A stretch of 64,000 nt of DNA from Amblyomma americanum (taxonomy: Eukaryota; Arthropoda; Arachnida; Ixodida; Ixodidae). The notes beneath the pieces were generated by a model. It did not search any database and was not told the DNA's origin. It saw only the letters and a list, made by a program, of their open reading frames with translations. The DNA lies in contig NW_027526669.1 in assembly GCF_052857255.1 (NCBI RefSeq), positions 98,688 through 162,687 of the forward strand, given 5' to 3'. Shown here one piece after another: positions 23,932 through 37,500 of the stretch; the first letter of the stretch is position 1, and each line of letters opens with the position of its first letter. The position numbers and the translations under genes were made by a program.

Positions 23932-26900
23932 AAGATTCACGAGCATTGATTTTACACGTCGTCGATGAGTACACGAGAGAAAGGTGTAAACGTTTTCTCT
24001 CAGAACTGCGCGAAAACTTGTATACCGGCTCAAAAAACGGGATACATCGTTTTAGATCGAAACTAGCAAGATTCACGAGCATCGATTTTACAAGTCGTCG
24101 AAGAGTAGACGAGAGAAAGGTGTAAACTTTTTCTCTCAGAACTGCGCGAAAACATGTATTCCGGCTCAAAACAACGGGATACATCGTTTTAGGTCGAAAC
24201 TAGCAAGATTCACGAGCATCGATTTTACAAGTCGTCGAATAGTGGACGAGAGAAAGGTGTAAACTTTTTCTTTCAGAACGGCGCGAAAACTTGTATTCCG
24301 GCTCAAAACAACGGGATACATCGTTTTAGATCGAAACTAGCAAGATTCACGAGCATCGATTTTACAAGTCCTCCAAGAGTAGACGAGAGAAAGGTGTAAG
24401 CTTTTACTCTCAGAACTGCGCGAAAACTTGTATTCCGGCTCAAAACAACGGGATACATCGTTTTAGGTCGAAACTAGCAAGATTCACGAGCATCGATATT
24501 ACAAGTCGTCGAAGAGTAGACAAGGGAATGGTGTAAACTTTTTCTCTCAGAACTGCGCGAAAACTTGTATTCCGGCTCAAAACAACGGGATTCATCGTTT
24601 TAGATCGAAACTAGCAAGATTCACGAGCATTGATTTTACAAGTCGTTGAAGAGTAGACGAGAGAAAGGTGTAAATTTTGCTCTCAGAACTGCGCGAAAAC
24701 TTGTATTCCGGCTCAAAACAACGGGATACATCGTTTTAGATCGAAACTAGCAAGAGTCACGAGCATCGATTTTACACGTCGTCGAAGAGTACACGAGAGA
24801 AAGGTGTAAACTTTTTCTCTCAGAACTGCGCGAAAACTTCTATTCCAGCTCAAAACAACGGGATACATCGTTGTAGATAGAAACTAGCAAGATATGCGAG
24901 CATTGATTTTACAAGTCGTCGAAGAGTAGACGAGAGAAAGGTGTAAACTTTTTCTCTCAGAACTGCGCGAAAACTTGTATTCCGGCTCAAAACAACGGGA
25001 TACATCGTTTTAGGTCGAAACTAGCAATATTCACGAGCATCGATATTACAAGTCGTCGAAGAGTAGACGAGAGAAAGGTGTAAACTTTTTCTCTCAGAAC
25101 TGCGCGAAAACTTGTATTCCGGCTCAAAACAACGGGGTACATCGTTTTAGATCGAAACTAGCAAGATTCACGAGCATCGATTTTACAAGTCCTCGAAGAG
25201 TAGACGAGAGAAAGGTGTAAACTTTTTCTCTCAGAACTGCGCGAAAACTTGTATTCCGGCTCAAAAAAACGGGATGCATCGTTTTAGATCGAAACTAGCA
25301 ACATTCACGAGCATCGATTTTACAAGTCGTCGAAGAGTAGACGAGAGAAAGGTGTAAACTTTTTCTCTCAGAACTGCACGAAAACTTGTATTACGGCTCA
25401 CAACAACGGGATGCATCGTTTTAGATCGAAACTAGCAACATTCACGAGCATCGATTTTACAAGTCGTCGAAGAGTAGACGAGAGAAAGGTGTAAACTTTT
25501 TCTCTCAGAACTGCGCGAAAACATGTATTCCGGCTCAAAACAACGGGATACATCGTTTTAGGTCGAAACTAGCAAGATTCACGAGCATCGATTTTACAAG
25601 TCCTCCAAGAGTAGACGAGAGAAAGGTGTAAGCTTTTACTCTCAGAACTGCGCGAAAACTTGTATTCCGGCTCAAAACAACGGGATACATCGTTTTAGGT
25701 CGAAACTAGCAAGATTCACGAGCATCGATATTACAAGTCGTCGAAGAGTAGACAAGGGAATGGTGTAAACTTTTTCTCTCAGAACTGCGCGAAAACTTGT
25801 ATTCCGGCTCAAAACAACGGGATTCATCGTTTTAGATCGAAACTAGCAAGATTCACGAGCATTGATTTTACAAGTCGTTGAAGAGTAGACGAGAGAAAGG
25901 TGTAAATTTTGCTCTCAGAACTGCGCGAAAACTTGTATTCCGGCTCAAAACAACGGGATACATCGTTTTAGATCGAAACTAGCAAGAGTCACGAGCATCG
26001 ATTTTACACGTCGTCGAAGAGTACACGAGAGAAAGGTGTAAACTTTTTCTCTCAGAACTGCGCGAAAACTTCTATTCCAGCTCAAAACAACGGGATACAT
26101 CGTTGTAGATAGAAACTAGCAAGATATGCGAGCATTGATTTTACAAGTCGTCGAAGAGTAGACGAGAGAAAGGTGTAAACTTTTTCTCTCAGAACTGCGC
26201 GAAAACTTGTATTCCGGCTCAAAACAACGGGATACATCGTTTTAGGTCGAAACTAGCAATATTCACGAGCATCGATATTACAAGTCGTCGAAGAGTAGAC
26301 GAGAGAAAGGTGTAAACTTTTTCTCTCAGAACTGCGCGAAAACTTGTATTCCGGCTCAAAACAACGGGGTACATCGTTTTAGATCGAAACTAGCAAGATT
26401 CACGAGCATCGATTTTACAAGTCCTCGAAGAGTAGACGAGAGAAAGGTGTAAACTTTTTCTCTCAGAACTGCGCGAAAACTTGTATTCCGGCTCAAAAAA
26501 ACGGGATGCATCGTTTTAGATCGAAACTAGCAACATTCACGAGCATCGATTTTACAAGTCGTCGAAGAGTAGACGAGAGAAAGGTGTAAACTTTTTCTCT
26601 CAGAACTGCACGAAAACTTGTATTCCGGCTCACAACAACGGGATGCATCGTTTTAGATCGAAACTAGCAACATTCACGAGCATCGATTTTACAAGTCGTC
26701 GAAGAGTAGACGAGAGAAAGGTGTAAACTTTTTCTCTCAGAACTGCGCGAAAACATGTATTCCGGCTCAAAACAACGGGATACATCGTTTTAGGTCGAAA
26801 CTAGCAAGATTCACGAGCATCGATTTTACAAGTCGTCGAAGAGTAGACAAGAGAATGGTGTAAACTTTTTCTCTCGGAACTGCGCGAAAACTTGTATTCC

Positions 26901-27489
26901 GGCTCAAAACAACGGGATTCATCGTTTTAGATCGAAACTAGCAAGATTCACGAGCATTGATTTTACAAGTCGTTGAAGAGTAGACGAGAGAAAGGTGTAA
27001 ATTTTTCTCTCAGAACTGCGCGAAAACTTGTATTCCGGCTCAAAACAACGGGATACATCGTTTTATATCGAAACTAGCAAGAGTCACGAGCATCGATTTT
27101 ACACGTCGTCGAAGAGTACACGAGAAAAAGGTGTAAACGTTTTCTCTCAGAACTGCGCGAAAACTTGTATACCGGCTCAAAAAAACGGGATACATCGTTT
27201 TAGTTCGAAACTAGCAAGATTCACGAGCATCGATTTTACAAGTCGTCGAAGAGTAGACGTGAGAAAGGTGTAAACTTTTTCTCTCAGAACTGCGCGAAAA
27301 CTTGTATTCCGGCTCAAAAAAACGGGATACATCGTTTTAGATCGAAACTAGCAAGATTCATGGGCATCGATTTTACAAGTCGTCGAAGAGTAGACGAGAG
27401 AAAGGTGTAAACTTTTTCTCTCAGAACTGCGCGAAAACTTGTATTCCGGCTCAAAACAACGGGATACATCGTTTAAGATCGAAACTAGC
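23932..27489 (+). repeat. HOR unit, 26-monomer form (3558 bp)
   Basis: The expansion can be resolved as 16 + 1 + 9 monomers. An extra monomer with CTGCACGAAAAC and GGCTCACAACAACG was inserted (near 25370-25420). Then nine monomers including it (about 24362-25593) were duplicated as about 25594-26825 at an offset of 1232 bp. The two copies differ at TTACGGCTC (25391) against TTCCGGCTC. Another private change is CTCTCGGAAC near 26875. Confidence 0.85.
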
Positions 27490-28309
27490 AAGATTCACGA
27501 GCATTGATTTTACACGTCGTCGATGAGTACACGAGAGAAAGGTGTAAACGTTTTCTCTCAGAACTGCGCGAAAACTTGTATACCGGCTCAAAAAACGGGA
27601 TACATCGTTTTAGATCGAAACTAGCAAGATTCACGAGCATCGATTTTACAAGTCGTCGAAGAGTAGACGAGAGAAAGGTGTAAACTTTTTCTCTCAGAAC
27701 TGCGCGAAAACATGTATTCCGGCTCAAAACAACGGGATACATCGTTTTAGGTCGAAACTAGCAAGATTCACGAGCATCGATTTTACAAGTCGTCGAATAG
27801 TGGACGAGAGAAAGGTGTAAACTTTTTCTTTCAGAACGGCGCGAAAACTTGTATTCCGGCTCAAAACAACGGGATACATCGTTTTAGATCGAAACTAGCA
27901 AGATTCACGAGCATCGATTTTACAAGTCCTCCAAGAGTAGACGAGAGAAAGGTGTAAGCTTTTACTCTCAGAACTGCGCGAAAACTTGTATTCCGGCTCA
28001 AAACAACGGGATACATCGTTTTAGGTCGAAACTAGCAAGATTCACGAGCATCGATATTACAAGTCGTCGAAGAGTAGACAAGAAAATGGTGTAAACTTTT
28101 TCTCTCAGAACTGCGCGAAAACTTGTATTCCGGCTCAAAACAACGGGATTCATCGTTTTAGATCGAAACTAGCAAGATTCACGAGCATTGATTTTACAAG
28201 TCGTTGAAGAGTAGACGAGAGAAAGGTGTAAATTTTGCTCTCAGAACTGCGCGAAAACTTGTATTCCGGCTCAAAACAACGGGATACATCGTTTTAGATC
28301 GAAACTAGC
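27490..28309 (+). repeat. HOR unit, 6-monomer form (820 bp)
   Basis: Only the first six monomers of the unit are present before the anchor returns at 28310. About ten monomers are missing, as expected if an unequal exchange joined a GCATTGATT / TTTTGCTCTC monomer to the anchor. GACAAGAAAATGG near 28076 is private; the other units have GACAAGGGAATGG. Confidence 0.85.
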
Positions 28310-30498
28310 AAGATTCACGAGCATTGATTTTACACGTCGTCGATGAGTACACGAGAGAAAGGTGTAAACGTTTTCTCTCAGAACTGCGCGAAAACTTGTA
28401 TACCGGCTCAAAAAACGGGATACATCGTTTTAGATCGAAACTAGCAAGATTCACGAGCATCGATTTTACAAGTCGTCGAAGAGTAGACGAGAGAAAGGTG
28501 TAAACTTTTTCTCTCAGAACTGCGCGAAAACATGTATTCCGGCTCAAAACAACGGGATACATCGTTTTAGGTCGAAACTAGCAAGATTCACGAGCATCGA
28601 TTTTACAAGTCGTCGAATAGTGGACGAGAGAAAGGTGTAAACTTTTTCTTTCAGAACGGCGCGAAAACTTGTATTCCGGCTCAAAACAACGGGATACATC
28701 GTTTTAGATCGAAACTAGCAAGATTCACGAGCATCGATTTTACAAGTCCTCCAAGAGTAGACGAGAGAAAGGTGTAAGCTTTTACTCTCAGAACTGCGCG
28801 AAAACTTGTATTCCGGCTCAAAACAACGGGATACATCGTTTTAGGTCGAAACTAGCAAGATTCACGAGCATCGATATTACAAGTCGTCGAAGAGTAGACA
28901 AGGGAATGGTGTAAACTTTTTCTCTCAGAACTGCGCGAAAACTTGTATTCCGGCTCAAAACAACGGGATTCATCGTTTTAGATCGAAACTAGCAAGATTC
29001 ACGAGCATTGATTTTACAAGTCGTTGAAGAGTAGACGAGAGAAAGGTGTAAATTTTGCTCTCAGAACTGCGCGAAAACTTGTATTCCGGCTCAAAACAAC
29101 GGGATACATCGTTTCAGATCGAAACTAGCAAGAGTCACGAGCATCGATTTTACACGTCGTCGAAGAGTACACGAGAGAAAGGTGTAAACTTTTTCTCTCA
29201 GAACTGCGCGAAAACTTCTATTCCAGCTCAAAACAACGGGATACATCGTTGTAGATAGAAACTAGCAAGATATGCGAGCATTGATTTTACAAGTCGTCGA
29301 AGAGTAGACGAGAGAAAGGTGTAAACTTTTTCTCTCAGAACTGCGCGAAAACTTGTATTCCGGCTCAAAACAACGGGATACATCGTTTTAGGTCGAAACT
29401 AGCAATATTCACGAGCATCGATATTACAAGTCGTCGAAGAGTAGACGAGAGAAAGGTGTAAACTTTTTCTCTCAGAACTGCGCGAAAACTTGTATTCCGG
29501 CTCAAAACAACGGGGTACATCGTTTTAGATCGAAACTAGCAAGATTCACGAGCATCGATTTTACAAGTCCTCGAAGAGTAGACGAGAGAAAGGTGTAAAC
29601 TTTTTCTCTCAGAACTGCGCGAAAACTTGTATTCCGGCTCAAAAAAACGGGATGCATCGTTTTAGATCGAAACTAGCAACATTCACGAGCATCGATTTTA
29701 CAAGTCGTCGAAGAGTAGACGAGAGAAAGGTGTAAACTTTTTCTCTCAGAACTGCGCGAAAACATGTATTCCGGCTCAAAACAACGGGATACATCGTTTT
29801 AGGTCGAAACTAGCAAGATTCACGAGCATCGATTTTACAAGTCGTCGAAGAGTAGACAAGAGAATGGTGTAAACTTTTTCTCTCAGAACTGCGCGAAAAC
29901 TTGTATTCCGGCTCAAAACAACGGGATTCATCGTTTTAGATCGAAACTAGCAAGATTCACGAGCATTGATTTTACAAGTCGTTGAAGAGTAGACGAGAGA
30001 AAGGTGTAAATTTTTCTCTCAGAACTGCGCGAAAACTTGTATTCCGGCTCAAAACAACGGGATACATCGTTTTATATCGAAACTAGCAAGAGTCACGAGC
30101 ATCGATTTTACACGTCGTCGAAGAGTACACGAGAAAAAGGTGTAAACGTTTTCTCTCAGAACTGCGCGAAAACTTGTATACCGGCTCAAAAAAACGGGAT
30201 ACATCGTTTTAGTTCGAAACTAGCAAGATTCACGAGCATCGATTTTACAAGTCGTCGAAGAGTAGACGTGAGAAAGGTGTAAACTTTTTCTCTCAGAACT
30301 GCGCGAAAACTTGTATTCCGGCTCAAAAAAACGGGATACATCGTTTTAGATCGAAACTAGCAAGATTCATGGGCATCGATTTTACAAGTCGTCGAAGAGT
30401 AGACGAGAGAAAGGTGTAAACTTTTTCTCTCAGAACTGCGCGAAAACTTGTATTCCGGCTCAAAACAACGGGATACATCGTTTAAGATCGAAACTAGC
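28310..30498 (+). repeat. HOR unit, canonical 16-monomer form in superunit 1
   Basis: It has the same order and length as 19281-21469. Against its partner at 34600-36788 it differs by TTTCTTTCAG near 28647 (one T fewer in the partner) and by AAAACTTC near 29213 (one A more in the partner). Confidence 0.87.
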
Positions 30499-31007
30499 AA
30501 GATTCACGAGCATTGATTTTACACGTCGTCGATGAGTACACGAGAGAAAGGTGTAAACGTTTTCTCTCAGAACTGCGCGAAAACTTGTATACCGGCTCAA
30601 AAAACGGGATACATCGTTTTAGATCGAAACTAGCAAGATTCACGAGCATCGATTTTACAAGTCGTCGAAGAGTAGACGAGAGAAAGGTGTAAACTTTTTC
30701 TCTCAGAACTGCGCGAAAACATGTATTCCGGCTCAAAACAACGGGATACATCGTTTTAGGTCGAAACTAGCAAGATTCACGAGCATCGATTTTACAAGTC
30801 GTCGAATAGTGGACGAGAGAAAGGTGTAAACTTTTTCTTTCAGAACGGCGCGAAAACTTGTATTCCGGCTCAAAACAACGGGATACATCGTTTTAGATCG
30901 AAACTAGCAAGATTCACGAGCATCGATTTTACAAGTCCTCCAAGAGTAGACGAGAGAAAGGTGTAAGCTTTTACTCTCAGAACTGCGCGAAAACTTGTAT
31001 TCCGGCT

Positions 31008-34000
31008 CAGAACAATGGGTTACATCGTTTTAGATCGAAACTAGCAAGATTCACGAGCATCGCTATTACAAGTCGTCGAAGAGTAGACGAGAGAAAGGTG
31101 TTAACTTTTTCTCTCAGAACTGCGCGAAAACTTGTATTCCGGCTCAAAACAACGGGATACATCGTTTTAGATCGAAACCAGCAAGATCCACGAGCATCGA
31201 TTTTACACGTCGTCGAAGAGTACACGAGAGAAAGGTGTAAACGTTTTCTCTCAGAACTGCGCGAAAACTTGTATTCCGGCTCAAAACAACGGGATACATT
31301 GTTTTGGATCGAAACTAGCAAGATTCACGGGCATCGATTTTACAAGTCTTCGAAGAGTAGACAAGAGAATGGTGTAAACTTTTTCTCTCAGAACTGCGCC
31401 AAAACTTGTGTTCCGGCTCAAAACAACGGGATTTATCGTTTTAGATCGAAACTAGCAAGATTCACGAGCATTGATTTTACAAGTCGTTGAAGAGTAGACG
31501 AGAGAAAGGTGTAAATTTTTCTCTCAGAACTGCGCGAAAACTTGTATTCCGGCTCAAAACAACGGGATACATCGTTTTATATCGAAACTAGCAAGAGTCA
31601 CGAGCATCGATTTTACACGTCGTCGAAGAGTACACGAGAAAAAGGTGTAAACGTTTTCTCTCAGAACTGCGCGAAAACTTGTATACCGGCTCAAAAAAAC
31701 GGGATACATCGTTTTAGTTCGAAACTAGCAAGATTCACGAGCATCGATTTTACAAGTCGTCGAAGAGTAGACGAGAGAAAGGTGTAAACTTTTTCTCTCA
31801 GAACTGCGCGAAAACTTGTATTCCGGCTCAAAACAACGGGATATATCGTTTTAGATCGAAACCAGGAAGATTCACGAGCATCGAGTTTACAAGTCGTCGA
31901 AGAGTAGACGAGAGAAAGGTGTAAACTTTTTATCTCAGAACTTCGCGAAAACTTGTATTCCGGCTCAAAACAATGGGATACATCGTTTTAGATCGAAACT
32001 TGCAAGATTCACGAGCATCGATTTTACGTCGTCGAAGAGTAGACGAGAGAAAGGTGTAAACGTTTTCTCTCAGAACTGCGCGAAAACTTGTATTCCGGCT
32101 CAAAACAACGGGATACATCGTTTTAGATTGAAACCCGCAAGATTCACGAGCATCGATTTTACAAGTCGTCGAATAGTGGACGAGAGAAAGGTGTAAACTT
32201 TTTCTCTCAGAACTGCGCGAAAACTTGTATTCCGGCTCAAAACAACGGGATTCATCGTTTTAGATCGAAAGTAGCAAGATTCACGAGCATCGATTTTACA
32301 AGTCCTCGAAGAGTAGACGAGAGAAAGGTGTAAACTTTTACTCTCAGAACTGCGCGAAAACTTGTATTCCGGCTCAAAACAACGGGATATACCGTTTTAG
32401 ATCGAAACCAGGAAGATTCACGAGCATCGATTTTACAAGTCGTCGAAGAGTAGACGAGAGAAAGGTGTAAACTTTTTATCTCAGAACTTCGCGAAAACTT
32501 GTATTCCGGCTCAAAACAATGGGATACATCGTTTTAGATCGAAACTTGCAAGATTCACGAGCATCGATTTTACGTCGTCGAAGAGTAGACGAGAGAAAGG
32601 TGTAAACTTTTTCTCTCAGAACTGCGCGAAAACTTGTATTCCGGCTCAAAACAACGGGATACATCGTTTTAGATCGAAACCAGCAAGATTCACGAGCATC
32701 GATTTTACAAGTCGTCGAATAGTGGACGAGAGAAAGGTGTAAACTTTTTCTCTCAGAACTGCGCGAAAACTTGTATTGCGGCTCAAAAAATTGGATACAT
32801 CGTTTTAGATCGAAACTAGCAAGATTCATGGGCATCGATTTTACAAGTCCTCGAAGAGTAGACGAGAGAAAGGTGTAAACATTTTCTCTCGGAACTGCGC
32901 GAAAACTTGTATTCCGGCTCAAAACAACGAGATACATCGTTTTAGATCGAAACTAGCAAGATTCACGAGCATCGATTTTACAAGTCGTCGAAGAGTAGAC
33001 GAGAGAAAGGTGTAAACTTTTTCTCTCAGAACTGCGCGAAAACTTGTATTCCGGCTCAAAACAACGGGATACATCGTTTTAGGTTGATACTAGCAAGATT
33101 CACGAGCATCGATTTTACAAGTCGTCGAATAGTGGACGAGAGAAAGGTGTAAACTTTTTCTCTCAGAACTGCGCGAAAACTTGTATTCCGGCTCAAAACA
33201 ACGGGATACATCGTTGTAGATCGAAACTAGCAAGATATACGAGCATTGATTTTACAAGTCGTCGAAGAGTAGACGAGAGAAAGGTGTAAACTTTTTCTCT
33301 CAGAACTGCGCGAAAACTTGTATTCCGGCTCAAAACAACGGGATACATCGTTTTAGATCGAAACCAGCAAGATTCACGAGCATCGATTTTACAAGTCGTC
33401 GAATAGTGGACGAGAGAAAGGTGTAAACTTTTTCTCTCAGAACTGCGCGAAAACTTGTATTCCGGCTCAAAAAAACGGGATACATCGTTTTAGATCGAAA
33501 CTAGCAAGATTCATGGGCATCGATTTTACAAGTCCTCGAAGAGTAGACGAGAGAAAGGTGTAAACTTTTTCTCTCAGAACTGCGAGAAAACTTGTATTCC
33601 GGCTCAAAACAACGAGATACATCGTTTTAGATCGAAACTAGCAAGATTCATGGGCATCGATTTTACAAGTCTTCGAAGAGTACACGAGAGAAAGGTGTAA
33701 ACTTTTTCTCTCAGAACTGCGCGAAAACTTGTATTCCGGCTCAAAACAACGGAATACATCGTTTTAGATCGAATCTAGCAAGATTCACGAGCATCGATTT
33801 TACAAGTCGTCGAAGAGTAAACGAGAGAAAGGTGTAAACTTTTTCTCTCAGAACTGCACGAAAACTTGTATTCCGGCTCAAAACAACAGGATACATCGTT
33901 TTAGGTCGAAACTAGCGAGATTCACGAGCATCGATTTTACAAGTCGTCGAAGAGTAGACGAGAAAAAGGTGTAAACTTTTTCTCTCAGAACTGCGCGAAA

Positions 34001-34575
34001 ACTTGTATTCCGGCTCAAAACAACGGGATAAATCGTTTTAGATCGAAACTAGCAAGATTTACGAGCATCGATTTTACAAGTCATTGGAGTACTCGAGAGA
34101 AAGGTGTAAACTTTTTCTCTCAGAACTGCGCGAAAACTTGTATTCCGGCTCAAAACAACGGTATACATCGTTTTAGGTCGAAACTAGCAAGATTCACGAG
34201 CATCGATTTTACAAGTCGTCGAAGAGTAGACGAGAGAAAGGTGTAAACTTTTTCTCTCAGAACTGCGCGAAAACTTGTATACCGGCTCAAAAAAACGGGA
34301 TACATCGTTTTAGATCGAAACCAGCCAGATTCACGAGCATCGATTTTACAAGTCGTCGAAGAGTACACGAGAGAAAGGTGTAAACTTTTTCTCTCAGAAC
34401 TGCGCGAAAACTTGTATTCCGGCTCAAAACAACGGAATACATCGTTTTAGATCGAATCTAGCAAGATTCACGAGCATCGATTTTACAAGTCGTCGAAGAG
34501 TAGACGAGAGAAAGGTGTAAACTTTTTCTCTCAGAACTGCACGAAAACTTGTATTCCGGCTCAAAACAACAGGAT
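31008..34575 (+). repeat. Non-HOR part of superunit 1
   Basis: About 26 monomers. The part from about 31290 to 33200 matches about 54954-56864 at an offset of 23664 bp, with differences such as AAAATTGGATAC near 32790 against AAAACGGGATAC. From about 33.7 kb a 5-monomer cycle appears, with GGAATACATC and GAATCTAGC, CTGCACG and CAGGATACATC, then the rare monomer AAGTCATTGGAGTACTCGAG near 34078. The cycle is cut at 34575, where the next superunit begins. Confidence 0.8.
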
Positions 34576-37500
34576 ACATCGTTTTAGATCGAAACTAGCA
34601 AGATTCACGAGCATTGATTTTACACGTCGTCGATGAGTACACGAGAGAAAGGTGTAAACGTTTTCTCTCAGAACTGCGCGAAAACTTGTATACCGGCTCA
34701 AAAAACGGGATACATCGTTTTAGATCGAAACTAGCAAGATTCACGAGCATCGATTTTACAAGTCGTCGAAGAGTAGACGAGAGAAAGGTGTAAACTTTTT
34801 CTCTCAGAACTGCGCGAAAACATGTATTCCGGCTCAAAACAACGGGATACATCGTTTTAGGTCGAAACTAGCAAGATTCACGAGCATCGATTTTACAAGT
34901 CGTCGAATAGTGGACGAGAGAAAGGTGTAAACTTTTTCTTCAGAACGGCGCGAAAACTTGTATTCCGGCTCAAAACAACGGGATACATCGTTTTAGATCG
35001 AAACTAGCAAGATTCACGAGCATCGATTTTACAAGTCCTCCAAGAGTAGACGAGAGAAAGGTGTAAGCTTTTACTCTCAGAACTGCGCGAAAACTTGTAT
35101 TCCGGCTCAAAACAACGGGATACATCGTTTTAGGTCGAAACTAGCAAGATTCACGAGCATCGATATTACAAGTCGTCGAAGAGTAGACAAGGGAATGGTG
35201 TAAACTTTTTCTCTCAGAACTGCGCGAAAACTTGTATTCCGGCTCAAAACAACGGGATTCATCGTTTTAGATCGAAACTAGCAAGATTCACGAGCATTGA
35301 TTTTACAAGTCGTTGAAGAGTAGACGAGAGAAAGGTGTAAATTTTGCTCTCAGAACTGCGCGAAAACTTGTATTCCGGCTCAAAACAACGGGATACATCG
35401 TTTTAGATCGAAACTAGCAAGAGTCACGAGCATCGATTTTACACGTCGTCGAAGAGTACACGAGAGAAAGGTGTAAACTTTTTCTCTCAGAACTGCGCGA
35501 AAAACTTCTATTCCAGCTCAAAACAACGGGATACATCGTTGTAGATAGAAACTAGCAAGATATGCGAGCATTGATTTTACAAGTCGTCGAAGAGTAGACG
35601 AGAGAAAGGTGTAAACTTTTTCTCTCAGAACTGCGCGAAAACTTGTATTCCGGCTCAAAACAACGGGATACATCGTTTTAGGTCGAAACTAGCAATATTC
35701 ACGAGCATCGATATTACAAGTCGTCGAAGAGTAGACGAGAGAAAGGTGTAAACTTTTTCTCTCAGAACTGCGCGAAAACTTGTATTCCGGCTCAAAACAA
35801 CGGGGTACATCGTTTTAGATCGAAACTAGCAAGATTCACGAGCATCGATTTTACAAGTCCTCGAAGAGTAGACGAGAGAAAGGTGTAAACTTTTTCTCTC
35901 AGAACTGCGCGAAAACTTGTATTCCGGCTCAAAAAAACGGGATGCATCGTTTTAGATCGAAACTAGCAACATTCACGAGCATCGATTTTACAAGTCGTCG
36001 AAGAGTAGACGAGAGAAAGGTGTAAACTTTTTCTCTCAGAACTGCGCGAAAACATGTATTCCGGCTCAAAACAACGGGATACATCGTTTTAGGTCGAAAC
36101 TAGCAAGATTCACGAGCATCGATTTTACAAGTCGTCGAAGAGTAGACAAGAGAATGGTGTAAACTTTTTCTCTCAGAACTGCGCGAAAACTTGTATTCCG
36201 GCTCAAAACAACGGGATTCATCGTTTTAGATCGAAACTAGCAAGATTCACGAGCATTGATTTTACAAGTCGTTGAAGAGTAGACGAGAGAAAGGTGTAAA
36301 TTTTTCTCTCAGAACTGCGCGAAAACTTGTATTCCGGCTCAAAACAACGGGATACATCGTTTTATATCGAAACTAGCAAGAGTCACGAGCATCGATTTTA
36401 CACGTCGTCGAAGAGTACACGAGAAAAAGGTGTAAACGTTTTCTCTCAGAACTGCGCGAAAACTTGTATACCGGCTCAAAAAAACGGGATACATCGTTTT
36501 AGTTCGAAACTAGCAAGATTCACGAGCATCGATTTTACAAGTCGTCGAAGAGTAGACGTGAGAAAGGTGTAAACTTTTTCTCTCAGAACTGCGCGAAAAC
36601 TTGTATTCCGGCTCAAAAAAACGGGATACATCGTTTTAGATCGAAACTAGCAAGATTCATGGGCATCGATTTTACAAGTCGTCGAAGAGTAGACGAGAGA
36701 AAGGTGTAAACTTTTTCTCTCAGAACTGCGCGAAAACTTGTATTCCGGCTCAAAACAACGGGATACATCGTTTAAGATCTAAACTAGCAAGATTCACGAG
36801 CATTGATTTTACACGTCGTCGATGAGTACACGAGAGAAAGGTGTAAACGTTTTCTCTCAGAACTGCGCGAAAACTTGTATACCGGCTCAAAGAACGGGAT
36901 ACATCGTTTTAGATCGAAACTAGCAAGATTCACGAGCATCGATTTTACAAGTCGTCGAAGAGTAGACGAGAGAAAGGTGTAAACTTTTTCTCTCAGAACT
37001 GCGCGAAAACATGTATTCCGGCTCAAAACAACGGGATACATCGTTTTAGGTCGAAACTAGCAAGATTCACGAGCATCGATTTTACAAGTCGTCGAATAGT
37101 GGACGAGAGAAAGGTGTAAACTTTTTCTTTCAGAACGGCGCGAAAACTTGTATTCCGGCTCAAAACAACGGGATACATCGTTTTAGATCGAAACTAGCAA
37201 GATTCACGAGCATCGATTTTACAAGTCCTCCAAGAGTAGACGAGAGAAAGGTGTAAGCTTTTACTCTCAGAACTGCGCGAAAACTTGTATTCCGGCTCAG
37301 AACAATGGGTTACATCGTTTTAGATCGAAACTAGCAAGATTCACGAGCATCGCTATTACAAGTCGTCGAAGAGTAGACGAGAGAAAGGTGTTAACTTTTT
37401 CTCTCAGAACTGCGCGAAAACTTGTATTCCGGCTCAAAACAACGGGATACATCGTTTTAGATCGAAACCAGCAAGATCCACGAGCATCGATTTTACACGT

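Larger units (their letters stand above)
28285..34575 (+). repeat. 46-monomer superunit (6290 bp), copy 1
   Basis: The sequence repeats in tandem at 34576-40876 with an offset of 6290 bp. It consists of one canonical 2189-bp HOR unit (28310-30498), the first four or so monomers of another (30499 to about 31007), and about 3.57 kb of non-HOR array. The switch to non-HOR falls at about 31007, where CCGGCTCA is followed by GAACAATGGG rather than AAACAACGGG. Only isolated differences from copy 2 are seen: GTTTCAGATC near 29113 and GAGTTTAC near 31884. Confidence 0.88.

Noticed and set aside
30499..34599. Equal 4101-bp steps at 30499-34600 and between 57161 and 61262
   Set aside because: Both equal 30 monomers minus 9 bp, but the sequences inside are organised differently. 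The shared number appears to be coincidence rather than a common unit.
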